Shown here piece after piece: positions 41,150 through 50,136 of a stretch of DNA of 64,000 nucleotides; position 1 is the first letter of the stretch, and each line of letters opens with the position of its first letter. The notes below the pieces were generated by a model, which saw nothing but the letters and a program-made list of their open reading frames with translations, searched no databases and was not told the origin of the DNA. The stretch is from contig NZ_JAAOIW010000003.1 of assembly GCF_011440305.1 (NCBI RefSeq), forward strand, positions 427,577-491,576, read 5' to 3'. This DNA comes from Paenibacillus agricola (GTDB taxonomy: Bacteria; Bacillota; Bacilli; Paenibacillales; NBRC-103111). The position numbers were made by a program, and so were the translations under genes.

Positions 41150-42231
41150 TCGATCATCACATGAATCGTATCGCCCTTATGCTCGTTGCGCAGCTTGAAG
41201 GCCTCCGCAATATCCGCAAGCTTCACGACATGGGTGATCATTTCCTCTGTGTTGACTAATCCATCTAATACCAGCTGCAGCCCTCTGTCAAAATAATTCC
41301 GGTTATCGATATCCCGCTTTGGTTCCGTTGAAAAAATATCAAGCCGCTTTTTATGGATTTTGAAAAAATCAACCGGCTTATGGCAGGTTCCAATGCAGCC
41401 GTACATCACAATCCGCCCGTTCTGGGCGGCTGAGTTAATAGCATCCACCATCCCGTCACCTTCGAGCAAACAAGGAATGACGACATCAAAGCCGTCCGGG
41501 AAATCCTGGCCCACGATGTCCATCGTATTCGCATCCGGCGATGGGATTTTATACGTATGGGTCGCCCCGTATTTACGTGCCAGCGCAAGCTTCTCATCGA
41601 ACAAATCCGTCACAACCAGATTGCGCGGGCTGTATAGGCTAATGACCTGGGTCATGACGAGACCACTGACGCCTTGCCCGGTAATCAGCACATTTTTATG
41701 CGGCGAAATATCGCCTAGCTCTGCGGTATGGATAATGCCAGGCAATACCTCAATCAACGAGCCTTCGATTAATGGCAGCTGCTTAGGCAGCACCTTAACT
41801 GAAAAAGGTGTGCAGCATACATATTCGGCGAATGCCCCCCAGATATAACGTAGCGCTACATGGTCGCCAACCTTAAGGTCTATAACATTCGGTCCTACCT
41901 TGTCAATAATTCCAGCCACTTCATGGCCAAGCCGTGTCGGATATGAAACAAATTCAGGCTCGCGTGCCCCGCGGAACACCTCAACATCACTGCCGCAGAT
42001 GCCGACCCATTTTACCTTTACTCTGACCTCGCCTTCAGCAGGTTCCGGAATCAATGCCCTCTTCAAGGTTATATTCCCGATTTCCTCAACGACTGCGCAT
42101 AGCTGGGTACCTTCTCCATCGTAGTCGACCAGCTTCATTGGTGGAACTGTCATTTTTCTGACCATGTCGCTATCTCCTCTTTTTCTTAGGTGGTTGATCG
42201 TTGCTACCTTTTCATCAAAATTATAGAACAA
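41134..42231 (-). CDS. Zinc-dependent medium-chain alcohol/polyol dehydrogenase
   Basis: 365 residues. GroES-like half with the zinc ligand Cys in VGICGSDVEVFRG and YPTRLGHEVAGIIDKVG; Rossmann half with LITGQGVSGLVMTQVI. The structural-zinc Cys cluster is not evident. Probably oxidises a sugar alcohol or sugar acid arising from the lyase pathway. Translationally coupled with the lyase gene. Confidence 0.8.
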   Translation of the reverse strand: MFYNFDEKVATINHLRKRGDSDMVRKMTVPPMKLVDYDGEGTQLCAVVEEIGNITLKRALIPEPAEGEVRVKVKWVGICGSDVEVFRGAREPEFVSYPTRLGHEVAGIIDKVGPNVIDLKVGDHVALRYIWGAFAEYVCCTPFSVKVLPKQLPLIEGSLIEVLPGIIHTAELGDISPHKNVLITGQGVSGLVMTQVISLYSPRNLVVTDLFDEKLALARKYGATHTYKIPSPDANTMDIVGQDFPDGFDVVIPCLLEGDGMVDAINSAAQNGRIVMYGCIGTCHKPVDFFKIHKKRLDIFSTEPKRDIDNRNYFDRGLQLVLDGLVNTEEMITHVVKLADIAEAFKLRNEHKGDTIHVMIDCETV

Positions 42232-42292
42232 TAAGCGCTACCCGGATATGTCATATCCTCAGCAGTTTTTTAGCAATCCTCAGTTTCTATGC

Positions 42293-42335
42293 CAAAAAAA
42301 CCTCCGCAGCGTCGCGAAGGGTTTCATTTTAAAAG
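42293..42335 (-). terminator. Terminator after the cupin/AraC regulator
   Basis: On the minus strand AAACCCTTCGC-loop-GCGGAGG followed by seven T; about 25 bases after the stop at 42358. Confidence 0.75.
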
Positions 42336-42357
42336 ACATTGTGAGCTGGTGGGAGTG

Positions 42358-43224
42358 TCAGTCGTGTTTGACTATCCATTCGTTGGCAAAATCATGCTCC
42401 AAAATAATATCTTTGCCGACTTCATTTAACAGGGAGCTACGGTATTGAGAAGGTGACAAGCCCTCACGTTTTTTCAAAAATGTACTAAAATACGGCAAGG
42501 ACCAGCCGACTTTCCCGGCAATTTCCGTAATCGGCAACGCGGTGAATTCAAGATATTCCTTCGCTTGCTGCAGCCGGATTTCCTGTAAATATTGGATAGG
42601 CGTGAGGCCTGTCCGATCACTAAATACTTTAATCAAATAGTTGGGGTTAAATCCAAACCTTTTGGAAAGCCTGTCCAAAGTGATTTTTTCGGCGATGTTA
42701 ATTTTCATATAGGCGACAATCGGTTCGTTTTCGTCAATATTAGCAAGCACTGTGGAAGGCCCGGCAGGCAATGATGCGTCGTTCAACAGCAGTGAGACCA
42801 AGGTGCTTTTAAAGCCTGCTTCGATGCGCAGCGGATGAACCGATTCGGGTACCCTCATCTGCATGAGCGACAATTTGTACCATTGCTTAATCTCGGACAA
42901 ATCCGAGCCCTGGCATAAACAGCTTGCTTGTACATGGGAAAGTACATCTATAAGTGCCGGATCCAGCAGACGAAATTTGAAGTCCAACGTAAGTGTTTCT
43001 TCCGTAAAATGAAAGCTGTGGGTAATGCCTCGCATAAATAAAAACGCCGAGCCTTCTTGTACCACATAGCTCTCTCCTGCGGAGATGACCCGGCCTGCCC
43101 CCGAAAGCACAATAAAGAATTGATCGAAGTCGGCATGCTGGTGAGCCTCCACCCGACTGCCTTCGGCATAATCAATCCGTGCCGTCCAGAGCAATTGTAA
43201 TTGCGAGTCTCTTAAACCATTCAT
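42358..43224 (-). CDS. AraC-family regulator with N-terminal cupin
   Basis: 288 residues. A cupin ligand domain (about 10-100; VEAHQHADFDQFFIVLSGAG) and a double HTH (about 190-285; ITLDRLSKRFGFNPNYLIKV, EGLSPSQYRSSLL). Upstream of the dehydrogenase/lyase operon but separated by its own terminator; probable controller of it. Confidence 0.85.
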   Translation of the reverse strand: MNGLRDSQLQLLWTARIDYAEGSRVEAHQHADFDQFFIVLSGAGRVISAGESYVVQEGSAFLFMRGITHSFHFTEETLTLDFKFRLLDPALIDVLSHVQASCLCQGSDLSEIKQWYKLSLMQMRVPESVHPLRIEAGFKSTLVSLLLNDASLPAGPSTVLANIDENEPIVAYMKINIAEKITLDRLSKRFGFNPNYLIKVFSDRTGLTPIQYLQEIRLQQAKEYLEFTALPITEIAGKVGWSLPYFSTFLKKREGLSPSQYRSSLLNEVGKDIILEHDFANEWIVKHD

Positions 43225-43278
43225 TACCTTTGCCCCTCTATACGCTTATAGAATTATAGCTTGTCCCGTATATTTTTT

Positions 43279-43767
43279 TTAGTTGGTAAGCTCAGGGCGC
43301 CTATCCGATGCCGTCATTTCCAGTCTGGCTGTGCAATATTTACACCGTACTGCCTTTTCGGGAATTTCCGATAAGCATTCAGGGCAATCCTTCGTATTTT
43401 TCTTAGGCGCTGGAGGCACCTCTTGTTTTTTGCGCAAGCGGTTTAATTGCTTAACGGAAAAGAAAATGACGAGCGCCACGATTAGGAAATCGAGCACTGT
43501 GTTAATAAACAGGCCATAATTAAGTGTAGGCGCGTTAGCCTTTTTGGCTATTTCTAAGCTTTCATATGGAACCCCATTTAAGCTGACGAATAGACCCGAA
43601 AAGTTGACCCTTCCTAATAAAAGCCCAATAGGCGGCATAACGATATCATTGACAATGGAAGTGACTACTTTGCCGAATGCACCGCCGATGATAACCCCAA
43701 TCGCCAGCTCGATCATATTGCCCTTCATAGCAAATTCTTTGAATTCCTTGATGATTTTCGATGCCAT
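43279..43767 (-). CDS. mscL: MscL mechanosensitive channel with C-terminal zinc ribbon
   Basis: 162 residues from ATG 43767 (GAGG upstream); a further ATG at 43782 is less well placed. The MscL core is clear: [30 protein letters not shown], second span [15 protein letters not shown]. Usual MscL ends near residue 125-135; here a C-terminal extension carries [18 protein letters not shown], a two-pair zinc ribbon. Protects cells from hypo-osmotic shock; the ribbon may bind a partner or tune gating. Confidence 0.9.
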   Translation of the reverse strand: MASKIIKEFKEFAMKGNMIELAIGVIIGGAFGKVVTSIVNDIVMPPIGLLLGRVNFSGLFVSLNGVPYESLEIAKKANAPTLNYGLFINTVLDFLIVALVIFFSVKQLNRLRKKQEVPPAPKKNTKDCPECLSEIPEKAVRCKYCTARLEMTASDRRPELTN

Positions 43768-43847
43768 TGCTACATTCCTCATTCCAGAGCATTTTTTCTT
43801 TATGATACCCGATTTTTCATTTCAGGTCGAGGAAATAAACCTAGCAT

Positions 43848-43892
43848 TCAGCTGAGAAGCGGTTTTAGCAGCCGCAGCTTGGCCACCAGCAT
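43848..43892 (-). CDS. Possible 14-residue peptide behind a tandem ribosome binding site
   Basis: On the minus strand an 11-base-scale repeat gives GGAGGTGAATGGAGGTGA directly before ATG 43892, reading MLVAKLRLLKPLLS. An overlapping frame (MEVNAGGQAAAAKTASQLNA...) is also open. The doubled ribosome binding site is the only support. Confidence 0.25.
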   Translation of the reverse strand: MLVAKLRLLKPLLS

Positions 43893-43928
43893 TCACCTCC
43901 ATTCACCTCCATTCATTCAGATAAATAT

Positions 43929-43967
43929 AAAACCTCCGCTCCACTAAGAAAGTGGAACCGGAGGTTT
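43929..43967 (-). terminator. Terminator of the YcnI-like gene
   Basis: AAACCTCCGCTCCAC-loop-GTGGAACCGGAGGTTT, 14-base stem with an A-rich flank on one side and a short T-run on the other; convenient for the gene ending at 44034. Confidence 0.75.
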
Positions 43968-44033
43968 GATTAAAATGATAACATTCACATTAAGACGAAT
44001 TGGCCGCTGTAAAGCTATGGGAAGATTACGGAT

Positions 44034-44708
44034 TTAACGGTTTGTTTTTCTTTTGGATAAGGCAATAAAAATCGCAATTACACCAAGCGCCAAAGCAACA
44101 AGTGACAAATATAGTGGTGTTTGCGAAGGGGCTGGCGCGCTGAGCGCTGGGTTTGCTACCGTACTAGCAGGGGCTGCGCCTCCCGCTGCTGGCGCCGCTG
44201 TGGCACCGTGGCTGTCTGTTGATGCTGCGCCAGTTGGTATAGGCGTTACCTTCGTGACCGAAGCTGGCTTCTCGGCTCCTGATGCACCTACCCATTCAAC
44301 GATAGTGCCATTCTTATAGGTTTGATACGCTTTCCAAACAATCTCAGTCGCGTTATCCGCTACTTTACCTTGCATAAAAAAATCGCTGAATTCTGTTGGG
44401 GATAAGCCTTCGCCCGTAGCTGTCCAGGTTACGCCTGTAATTTTATTAGTTGCATCCTTGGCCAATTCATAGTTCCAGCCCGGCTTCGGTTCAAAACGTG
44501 AGATCGTGACCGTATCCATTGGGAACTTTATTTCTATCTTCACCGTTGGAGACTCCTTATCCTCTGAAGGTACACGCACAGCAAATTTTTCATAGCTGCC
44601 CTGTACCACTGTTGGAGGCTGTACGGTTACATGGGCACTTGCTACCCCGCCCCCAAGCATTGTCAATAATAATCCGGCCATTAGCATTACATTCCATTTT
44701 TTCATCAT
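44034..44708 (-). CDS. YcnI-like (DUF1775) exported copper-associated protein
   Basis: 224 residues: signal peptide (about 1-25) with HVTVQPPTVVQGSYEKFAVR immediately after the cleavage site, where an N-terminal His can bind copper. The DUF1775 domain runs to about 150 (PKPGWNYELAKDATNKI; VWKAYQTYKNGTIVEW). An Ala/Pro linker and a C-terminal membrane anchor (about 198-217) with KRKTNR tail complete it. In other bacteria YcnI lies with CopC/CopD (ycnJ); here no such partner is seen. Confidence 0.85.
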   Translation of the reverse strand: MMKKWNVMLMAGLLLTMLGGGVASAHVTVQPPTVVQGSYEKFAVRVPSEDKESPTVKIEIKFPMDTVTISRFEPKPGWNYELAKDATNKITGVTWTATGEGLSPTEFSDFFMQGKVADNATEIVWKAYQTYKNGTIVEWVGASGAEKPASVTKVTPIPTGAASTDSHGATAAPAAGGAAPASTVANPALSAPAPSQTPLYLSLVALALGVIAIFIALSKRKTNR

Positions 44709-44786
44709 TGATTCGTCCCCTTAAGCATCATTTGTCTTAGTCTTAATGTAAGCTAAGCTAAGGGGAAAAAGCATGACTCAAGTGGG

Positions 44787-45458
44787 CTATTTATCATTCT
44801 TTCTATGGCTGTATTGTGTCAATCCATGGCGAATTGCATAGGCGGTTAGCTGCACACGGTTATCCAGCTCCAGCTTGGCCAATATATTTTTGATATGGTT
44901 TTTGACCGTATTTTCTGTAATGATGAGCTGCTCTGCGATTAAGCGGTTGCTTTGGCCACTTGCAACACAGGCCAATATTTCGTATTCCCGTGAGGTAAGC
45001 CCGCCTTGCTTAGGCGAACCCTCTGCGTGTACCGGCGCAGAACGGAATAATTGAAATAGCCGGTCTGCCATGCCGCGGGAAATTTCACTGTTATCCTCCA
45101 GCAGGCCTTTCAAGTAAAGGAGCCATTCATCGGGATCCATATTTTTCAGCAGATATCCCTGCGCTCCATTCTGGATCGCCGTGAATAAATCAGCGACGTC
45201 ATCAGATACAGATAGCATAACAATTTTCGTATGGGGATAAAGCTGTTTAATTTTTCGTGTCGCCTCCAAGCCATTCATACCTGGCATTCGAATATCCATC
45301 AGCACCAGGTCGGGCAGCAGCTCCTGGCATAGCTGAACAGCTTGCTCGCCATTTGTCGCCTCGGCCACGATCTCAAAGCCCGACTCCGGCTCCAACAGCA
45401 GGCGGATCGCTTTGCGTGCAAGCGGATGGTCATCGGCAATTAATACTCGGTAATCCAT
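44787..45458 (-). CDS. NarL-type response regulator
   Basis: 223 residues. Receiver domain with DDHPLARKAI, phosphoryl Asp in LPDLVLMDIRMPGMNGLEA (about 54) and Lys near 104; LuxR HTH at about 150-215 (LTSREYEILACVASGQSNRL, ENTVKNHIKNILAKL). Start codon touches the kinase stop. Confidence 0.92.
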   Translation of the reverse strand: MDYRVLIADDHPLARKAIRLLLEPESGFEIVAEATNGEQAVQLCQELLPDLVLMDIRMPGMNGLEATRKIKQLYPHTKIVMLSVSDDVADLFTAIQNGAQGYLLKNMDPDEWLLYLKGLLEDNSEISRGMADRLFQLFRSAPVHAEGSPKQGGLTSREYEILACVASGQSNRLIAEQLIITENTVKNHIKNILAKLELDNRVQLTAYAIRHGLTQYSHRKNDK

Positions 45459-46294
45459 TAGGTTTTACCTCCTTTTCCACCGGATGCGAACACACTTAGC
45501 TCCGTGCCTCCGCTATCAAGCGTGGCAAGCTTAAGCTCGGCACCAAGCTCTGCGGCATGCTTACGCATCAGTTTGACCCCATGCCGATCCGGTTCGCCAA
45601 GCTGGCTATTCTTATCATTGATGCCGACACCATTGTCGCGAATGACCAGCAGCCTTATTAAATCAGGGCTACTGGTTAGCTGCAGCTCAATCGTAGCGTG
45701 ATCGGCTTGCGAATGCTTGCGTATGTTCGTAAACGCTTCGCGAATAATCGCAAATATTTGTACCTCTGTGGTCGGCGATACGCCTTGGTCGGGAATTTCG
45801 AGATGCTGCTCAACAGCGATCCCGCTAAGCCCGCTCCATTCTTCCAGCCAGGTAGTTAACCGAGAATCAAAGGTAGCACCATGCTCAGGTGCAGTGCGAA
45901 GATTGTAAATCACCTGCCGGAGATGCTGATCGATTTCCGAAACGGCCGATCTTGCTTCTTGCAAATCCCCTTTTTTCAATTGGACGTTTAAGAAAAACAA
46001 AATTTGCGCAATATGATCATGAAGCTCCTGGGCCAGCCTTTCGCGTTCTTCATATACGGCGCGGCGGGCTTCCTCAGCAGCCAAACGTTCATTGGTCCGC
46101 TCAATACTGCGAAACATCCAGCTGGCAAATAAGTAGGATAACAATAGGGTTAACATCGTAATGTAAACATTCCCAGCTTCCATCGTTAATTCAGACAGTA
46201 AAAAGTCATGGCGAATATATTCAAAGCTACCAATAATAATGGGCGGCACCAGAACCGCCAGCAGCTTTAGCTTTCCAAGAGGCATACCGCTCAA
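45458..46294 (-). CDS. Histidine kinase (NarX/DesK-like, HisKA_3)
   Basis: 278 residues. Two membrane spans (about 8-25 and 40-60), phosphoacceptor His in RERLAQELHDHIAQILFF, and an ATPase domain with IREAFTNIRKHSQA (N box) and VIRDNGVGI. The extracellular loop is very short, so the signal is probably sensed in or near the membrane. TTG or an internal ATG (46285) start; ribosome binding site weak. Pairs with the response regulator. Confidence 0.88.
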   Translation of the reverse strand: MSGMPLGKLKLLAVLVPPIIIGSFEYIRHDFLLSELTMEAGNVYITMLTLLLSYLFASWMFRSIERTNERLAAEEARRAVYEERERLAQELHDHIAQILFFLNVQLKKGDLQEARSAVSEIDQHLRQVIYNLRTAPEHGATFDSRLTTWLEEWSGLSGIAVEQHLEIPDQGVSPTTEVQIFAIIREAFTNIRKHSQADHATIELQLTSSPDLIRLLVIRDNGVGINDKNSQLGEPDRHGVKLMRKHAAELGAELKLATLDSGGTELSVFASGGKGGKT

Positions 46295-46457
46295 CTCGCT
46301 TTATCAAATTGTTAAAGGCTAGAGCCTATCAGAGTTAGAGAGGATCCTTCCGCACACGGGTGGCTGTAACCCATCGGGGAGCACCGTTTCTGCATCTGAA
46401 CCCCTCCGTCAATCTCGTCCCTTCCATTATACACTTATCGAGGAGCTAGCTAATAGC
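46295..46457. promoter_or_regulatory. Promoter and GC-rich leader of the two-component operon
   Basis: On the minus strand TATAAT near 46423-46428 is followed by a leader with GATGGGTTACAGCCACCCG (GGGT/ACCC hairpin) and CGGTGCTCCCC. Leader length is about 125 bases. It may be a structured RNA; no riboswitch consensus was recognised. Confidence 0.35.
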
Positions 46458-49400
46458 CTATTCTTTTCTTACACTGCTTGTAAAGTCGACCCATGGATTA
46501 CTTACCGTAATCGTGACAGCCGCTATTTCCACATGACCATTGGGCCATACCGCCGTAAATTGAAATGTGTACTCCTTATCAGGCAAGCTTTCAAAATCGT
46601 TTCTGAACATCTGTGCTTTCCAAGCTGTAAAATCTGTAGATGCTAAGGGGCTTCTTAGCTCTGTATAGGACATAGCAGCTTGAACCTGCGTAGCAGGCTC
46701 ATTGGTTAGCGCAGACAGGACAAAAGCCTCACCGGACCAAAACATTTGCGGTGGTCGCGGCCGTTCCTCTTCCCCCGACTTCAGCCGATTATAGGCTTTG
46801 CGGTTTAAGTCCCACTGTGCGGTATGGTCGACAAAGCCTTGAATCTGCAAATCACCAACCTGCACCGGCTTGGTTACCTGATCCGATGCCCCATAGGGAT
46901 CGGTAACGGTTAACGTCACGATATAATCACCAGGATGATGATCCGTCACAGCAGCAGGAATAGCTGCATTAGGCGTCACTTGGGTGGAGCTATAGCCTGG
47001 GCCTTCAATTTGCCAGCTGGAGGTAAGCGGATCACCATCGGGATCTGTCGATAAATTTACCAGCACAACCGCATCTCCCTCATATGCTGGCTTAGGCGAC
47101 CAATCAAATTCAGCTACAGGCGGTCTATTGATATACATCCAAGTCTGTGCCGACCAGCCGGATTCCAAGTCGAACTCATCCCAGACTTTAACTCTCACCC
47201 TTAGCTTTTGCCCGTCTGGCAAATCACTTGTGGCCGTCCAGCTGCCGGATGCTGCAGTGGTTCCTTGCCAAAGCTTGGTGCTATCGAGCACCATGATGGT
47301 ATTGGCTTCATTGGTGATTTGAATTTGAAAATAAGTGAACGTAGGGTTCGGATCAGGGTCCGTTTGGTTCCATGTTATGGTGGGTCTAAATGTGGTCACC
47401 CTTGTCGGTGCTGCTTCGGTTCCAGATGGATACGTCATCGTAGCCATTGGTGGTCGGTTGATGTACAGCCAGGTTTGGGCTGACCATGGCGACTCCGAGC
47501 CATTTTGGTCCCAGACCTTAACCCGTACCCTGAGCTTCTGCCCTGCTGTGAGGTCACTAGGTACGAGCCAACTGCCAGCTGTCGAGCTTGTCCCCTGCCA
47601 TAGCTTGCCACTGTCCAAAACCATGACATTATTGGCTTCATTCGTAATTTGGAGCTGGAAGTAATGGAATACCGTTGCTGGATCGGGATCCGTTTGGGTC
47701 CAGGTTAAGGTCGGGCGCAAAGTCGAAACGATCGACGGTGCTGCTTGCGTTCCACTTGGGAAGGTCATGGTCGCCACAGGTGACGAATTCGTTGCCATCC
47801 ATCCCACTTCACTCCAACTGGATGATGCTTCACCATCACTTACCTGCACCTGGACACTGTATTTCTTGCCCAGCTCCAGCAAATTGTCCATCGTCCAAGC
47901 CCAATAGGTTAGCGGTGTATCCATGACTTGGTTTTTAATGCACTCGATGCAATTGCCCCATTCATCTTTAATATTCAAATTAAAGGTGCTATATATCGTC
48001 CCAGGGTCAATGTCCCCTTGGCTCCATGTAACCGTAGGCTGCAAGGAAACCAAGGTAGGGTTTGCTTGAGTACCTGTTGGGAATGTAAGCTGCACGGTCG
48101 GTGGATGGTTAGGTGCAGCAGGGATATCAATATCCAAGGTCTGCTCGTACCAATCACTCCACGCTTTATATTCATCTTGCACAGCCATTGCCACTGTATA
48201 GGTGCCCGATTCCAAGGGGCGTACCAATTTGCTGTCAACCCGGTTCCCGCTTGGCGTGATGTAATAAAATTTCTTGGCATAAATGCCACGGGTTGTTGAA
48301 AATTCCGGTTGGCAATTATTATGGCTATAGCACCGATCAGGATCAAAGCTATAGTCTACCCAAGTTACAGTACGGTCAACTGGGCTTTGTGCCAATACAA
48401 AGTTTGCCAAGGGCCTCCTATGGACTACCAGATATTGCGTGTACCAATCTGAATATTCAGAATAAGGTGCAAGCGCTGCATTGCTCTGGTGAGGGGTATC
48501 AGGCACTTGGTAATCTACCTTATAAAGCCCTACCGTGCTAAAGCTTAATAAAGGCCCGCCGACTATCGTAAGCGGCACAATGCCAGACTTGCCATCATAG
48601 AAATCCAAAAATTTAGTAGCTGAGATTAATTTGGCGGATAACGGCATATCTATAGCCCTTTGTGTTTGGATTTGGTCATATTTCCAACGCGTGCCTGCAT
48701 CGAAACGCACATCATTCTCGGGATCGCCATAGGAAGTTTCATATGTGACGGCTGTATCGACAATAGCCGCGCCGGGCGTTTCGAAGCTGCTGTCTGCGTT
48801 TGCCCATTGGAATTGTACATTCCTAAATTGGGTTGTAGGTTTTTCCGTGAAAGGACCAAAGCCTCCGTTGGTAAAGCCAGCATCCGTCTTGTTCATGATT
48901 AGGTTGCCGTCTTCATAGACCCGGATTCTTCCGTCCGACAACATTACCCTATACGAATGCCAGCTGTCCCCAGTCAGGGGCCGGGTGACAGCCTCCATTT
49001 GCGACTTAACGCCATTCACGATCCGCATGAGCTTGATGTCGTCCTTGGTAGCCTCCAGCCTGTACATATTCCGGTAATCTTGCATGCGGAACGCCATGCC
49101 AAATAATGTAGGCTTTACGAGGCCAGGATCAAAGCTATATAAATCTGATTTCGCGTCGCCACTATAATACTTGATATCAAATTTCAATGTCATATTTCCC
49201 AAGGCACCTAGACTGGGGTTCCAAAGCTGCCCTTTGTATTCGGGGCGCATCGCATCCCTTATCTCCACGTAGCGAGCATATGAGGTGGGGTTAAATGCCC
49301 CTGTCAAGTTATTGAAAAGATAATAACCGCCTGACCATGTATCGGAAAGACAAGGAGCCCAGTCCGAATTGCAATACTGGTAAACCAGCTCAAAAGCTCC

Positions 49401-50072
49401 TAATGTATTGTCTGCGTTAAATGCCAGCCCCGTATGGATGGGATAGAAGGTATAATCGGTATAGGAGAGAGGCAGCGGGAATGACCATAGGGGGGCCCCT
49501 GTGTTCCCATCAAGCTTGGTAAAGTAGTTGGTATTGCAAATGGCATACCGGTTCCCATAAAGGTCTGCCCCACCAGTCATTGTCTTGGCAATGCCAGCGC
49601 CATTATTTGCGGGGGTAGTGGTGCAGCTTGCAGGGTAATAAGGAGTTGTGATTACCTGCTCCTCTGGGGGCAAGGAGTAAGCCTTGGTGGTTGACCTCCT
49701 GTCGAAGTTAAACCTTTGTTTGGGGATATCATTTGTACCATGTATAACAATTGCCTCATTATAGGTTTTGCCAAGCGAATTATCATGCGGATTTGCTGCC
49801 CATGTTTTGGGGATAGCGCCAAGGGCAAAATCGGTATTGGTCCAAGCTCCTCCCATAAAATCGGCTGTGGAAAAAGAGGAAACATTCATAGGTTCCGGCT
49901 CAGTCGCAATCCCTGTTAATGTAAAGGCAACTTCTGGATTATTATTGATGATTTCTTTAGCGAACTGGGTGGTTACGCTGTCCCCAATGGCTTCCGCTGA
50001 AGGCGTAGGAACAAGGGCTATGAGTATAGCCAAGAGCATGGCGACCCATGGTTTGATGCGTTTGCTGTCCAA
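46458..50072 (-). CDS. Large secreted protein with concanavalin-like, fibronectin/PKD-type domains
   Basis: 1204 residues. Signal peptide (about 1-28). A laminin-G/concanavalin-like domain at about 285-425 (NMTLKFDIKYYSGDAKSDLY, DGRIRVYEDGNLIMNK). Three consecutive FN3-like repeats from about 655 to 955, each beginning PPTVQLTFPSGTQAAP / PVATMTFPSGTQAAP / PMATMTYPSGTEAAP. A PKD-like domain (about 960-1045; PVAEFDWSPKPAYEGDAVVL). Third gene of a surface operon; no active site evident. Likely adhesive or matrix component. Confidence 0.75.
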   Translation of the reverse strand: MDSKRIKPWVAMLLAILIALVPTPSAEAIGDSVTTQFAKEIINNNPEVAFTLTGIATEPEPMNVSSFSTADFMGGAWTNTDFALGAIPKTWAANPHDNSLGKTYNEAIVIHGTNDIPKQRFNFDRRSTTKAYSLPPEEQVITTPYYPASCTTTPANNGAGIAKTMTGGADLYGNRYAICNTNYFTKLDGNTGAPLWSFPLPLSYTDYTFYPIHTGLAFNADNTLGAFELVYQYCNSDWAPCLSDTWSGGYYLFNNLTGAFNPTSYARYVEIRDAMRPEYKGQLWNPSLGALGNMTLKFDIKYYSGDAKSDLYSFDPGLVKPTLFGMAFRMQDYRNMYRLEATKDDIKLMRIVNGVKSQMEAVTRPLTGDSWHSYRVMLSDGRIRVYEDGNLIMNKTDAGFTNGGFGPFTEKPTTQFRNVQFQWANADSSFETPGAAIVDTAVTYETSYGDPENDVRFDAGTRWKYDQIQTQRAIDMPLSAKLISATKFLDFYDGKSGIVPLTIVGGPLLSFSTVGLYKVDYQVPDTPHQSNAALAPYSEYSDWYTQYLVVHRRPLANFVLAQSPVDRTVTWVDYSFDPDRCYSHNNCQPEFSTTRGIYAKKFYYITPSGNRVDSKLVRPLESGTYTVAMAVQDEYKAWSDWYEQTLDIDIPAAPNHPPTVQLTFPTGTQANPTLVSLQPTVTWSQGDIDPGTIYSTFNLNIKDEWGNCIECIKNQVMDTPLTYWAWTMDNLLELGKKYSVQVQVSDGEASSSWSEVGWMATNSSPVATMTFPSGTQAAPSIVSTLRPTLTWTQTDPDPATVFHYFQLQITNEANNVMVLDSGKLWQGTSSTAGSWLVPSDLTAGQKLRVRVKVWDQNGSESPWSAQTWLYINRPPMATMTYPSGTEAAPTRVTTFRPTITWNQTDPDPNPTFTYFQIQITNEANTIMVLDSTKLWQGTTAASGSWTATSDLPDGQKLRVRVKVWDEFDLESGWSAQTWMYINRPPVAEFDWSPKPAYEGDAVVLVNLSTDPDGDPLTSSWQIEGPGYSSTQVTPNAAIPAAVTDHHPGDYIVTLTVTDPYGASDQVTKPVQVGDLQIQGFVDHTAQWDLNRKAYNRLKSGEEERPRPPQMFWSGEAFVLSALTNEPATQVQAAMSYTELRSPLASTDFTAWKAQMFRNDFESLPDKEYTFQFTAVWPNGHVEIAAVTITVSNPWVDFTSSVRKE

Positions 50073-50136
50073 ATGTACCCTCCCTTTGCTGTTTACTGTA
50101 AAAGGACGGCTAGCGCCCCTAGCTATCCCTAATTAT

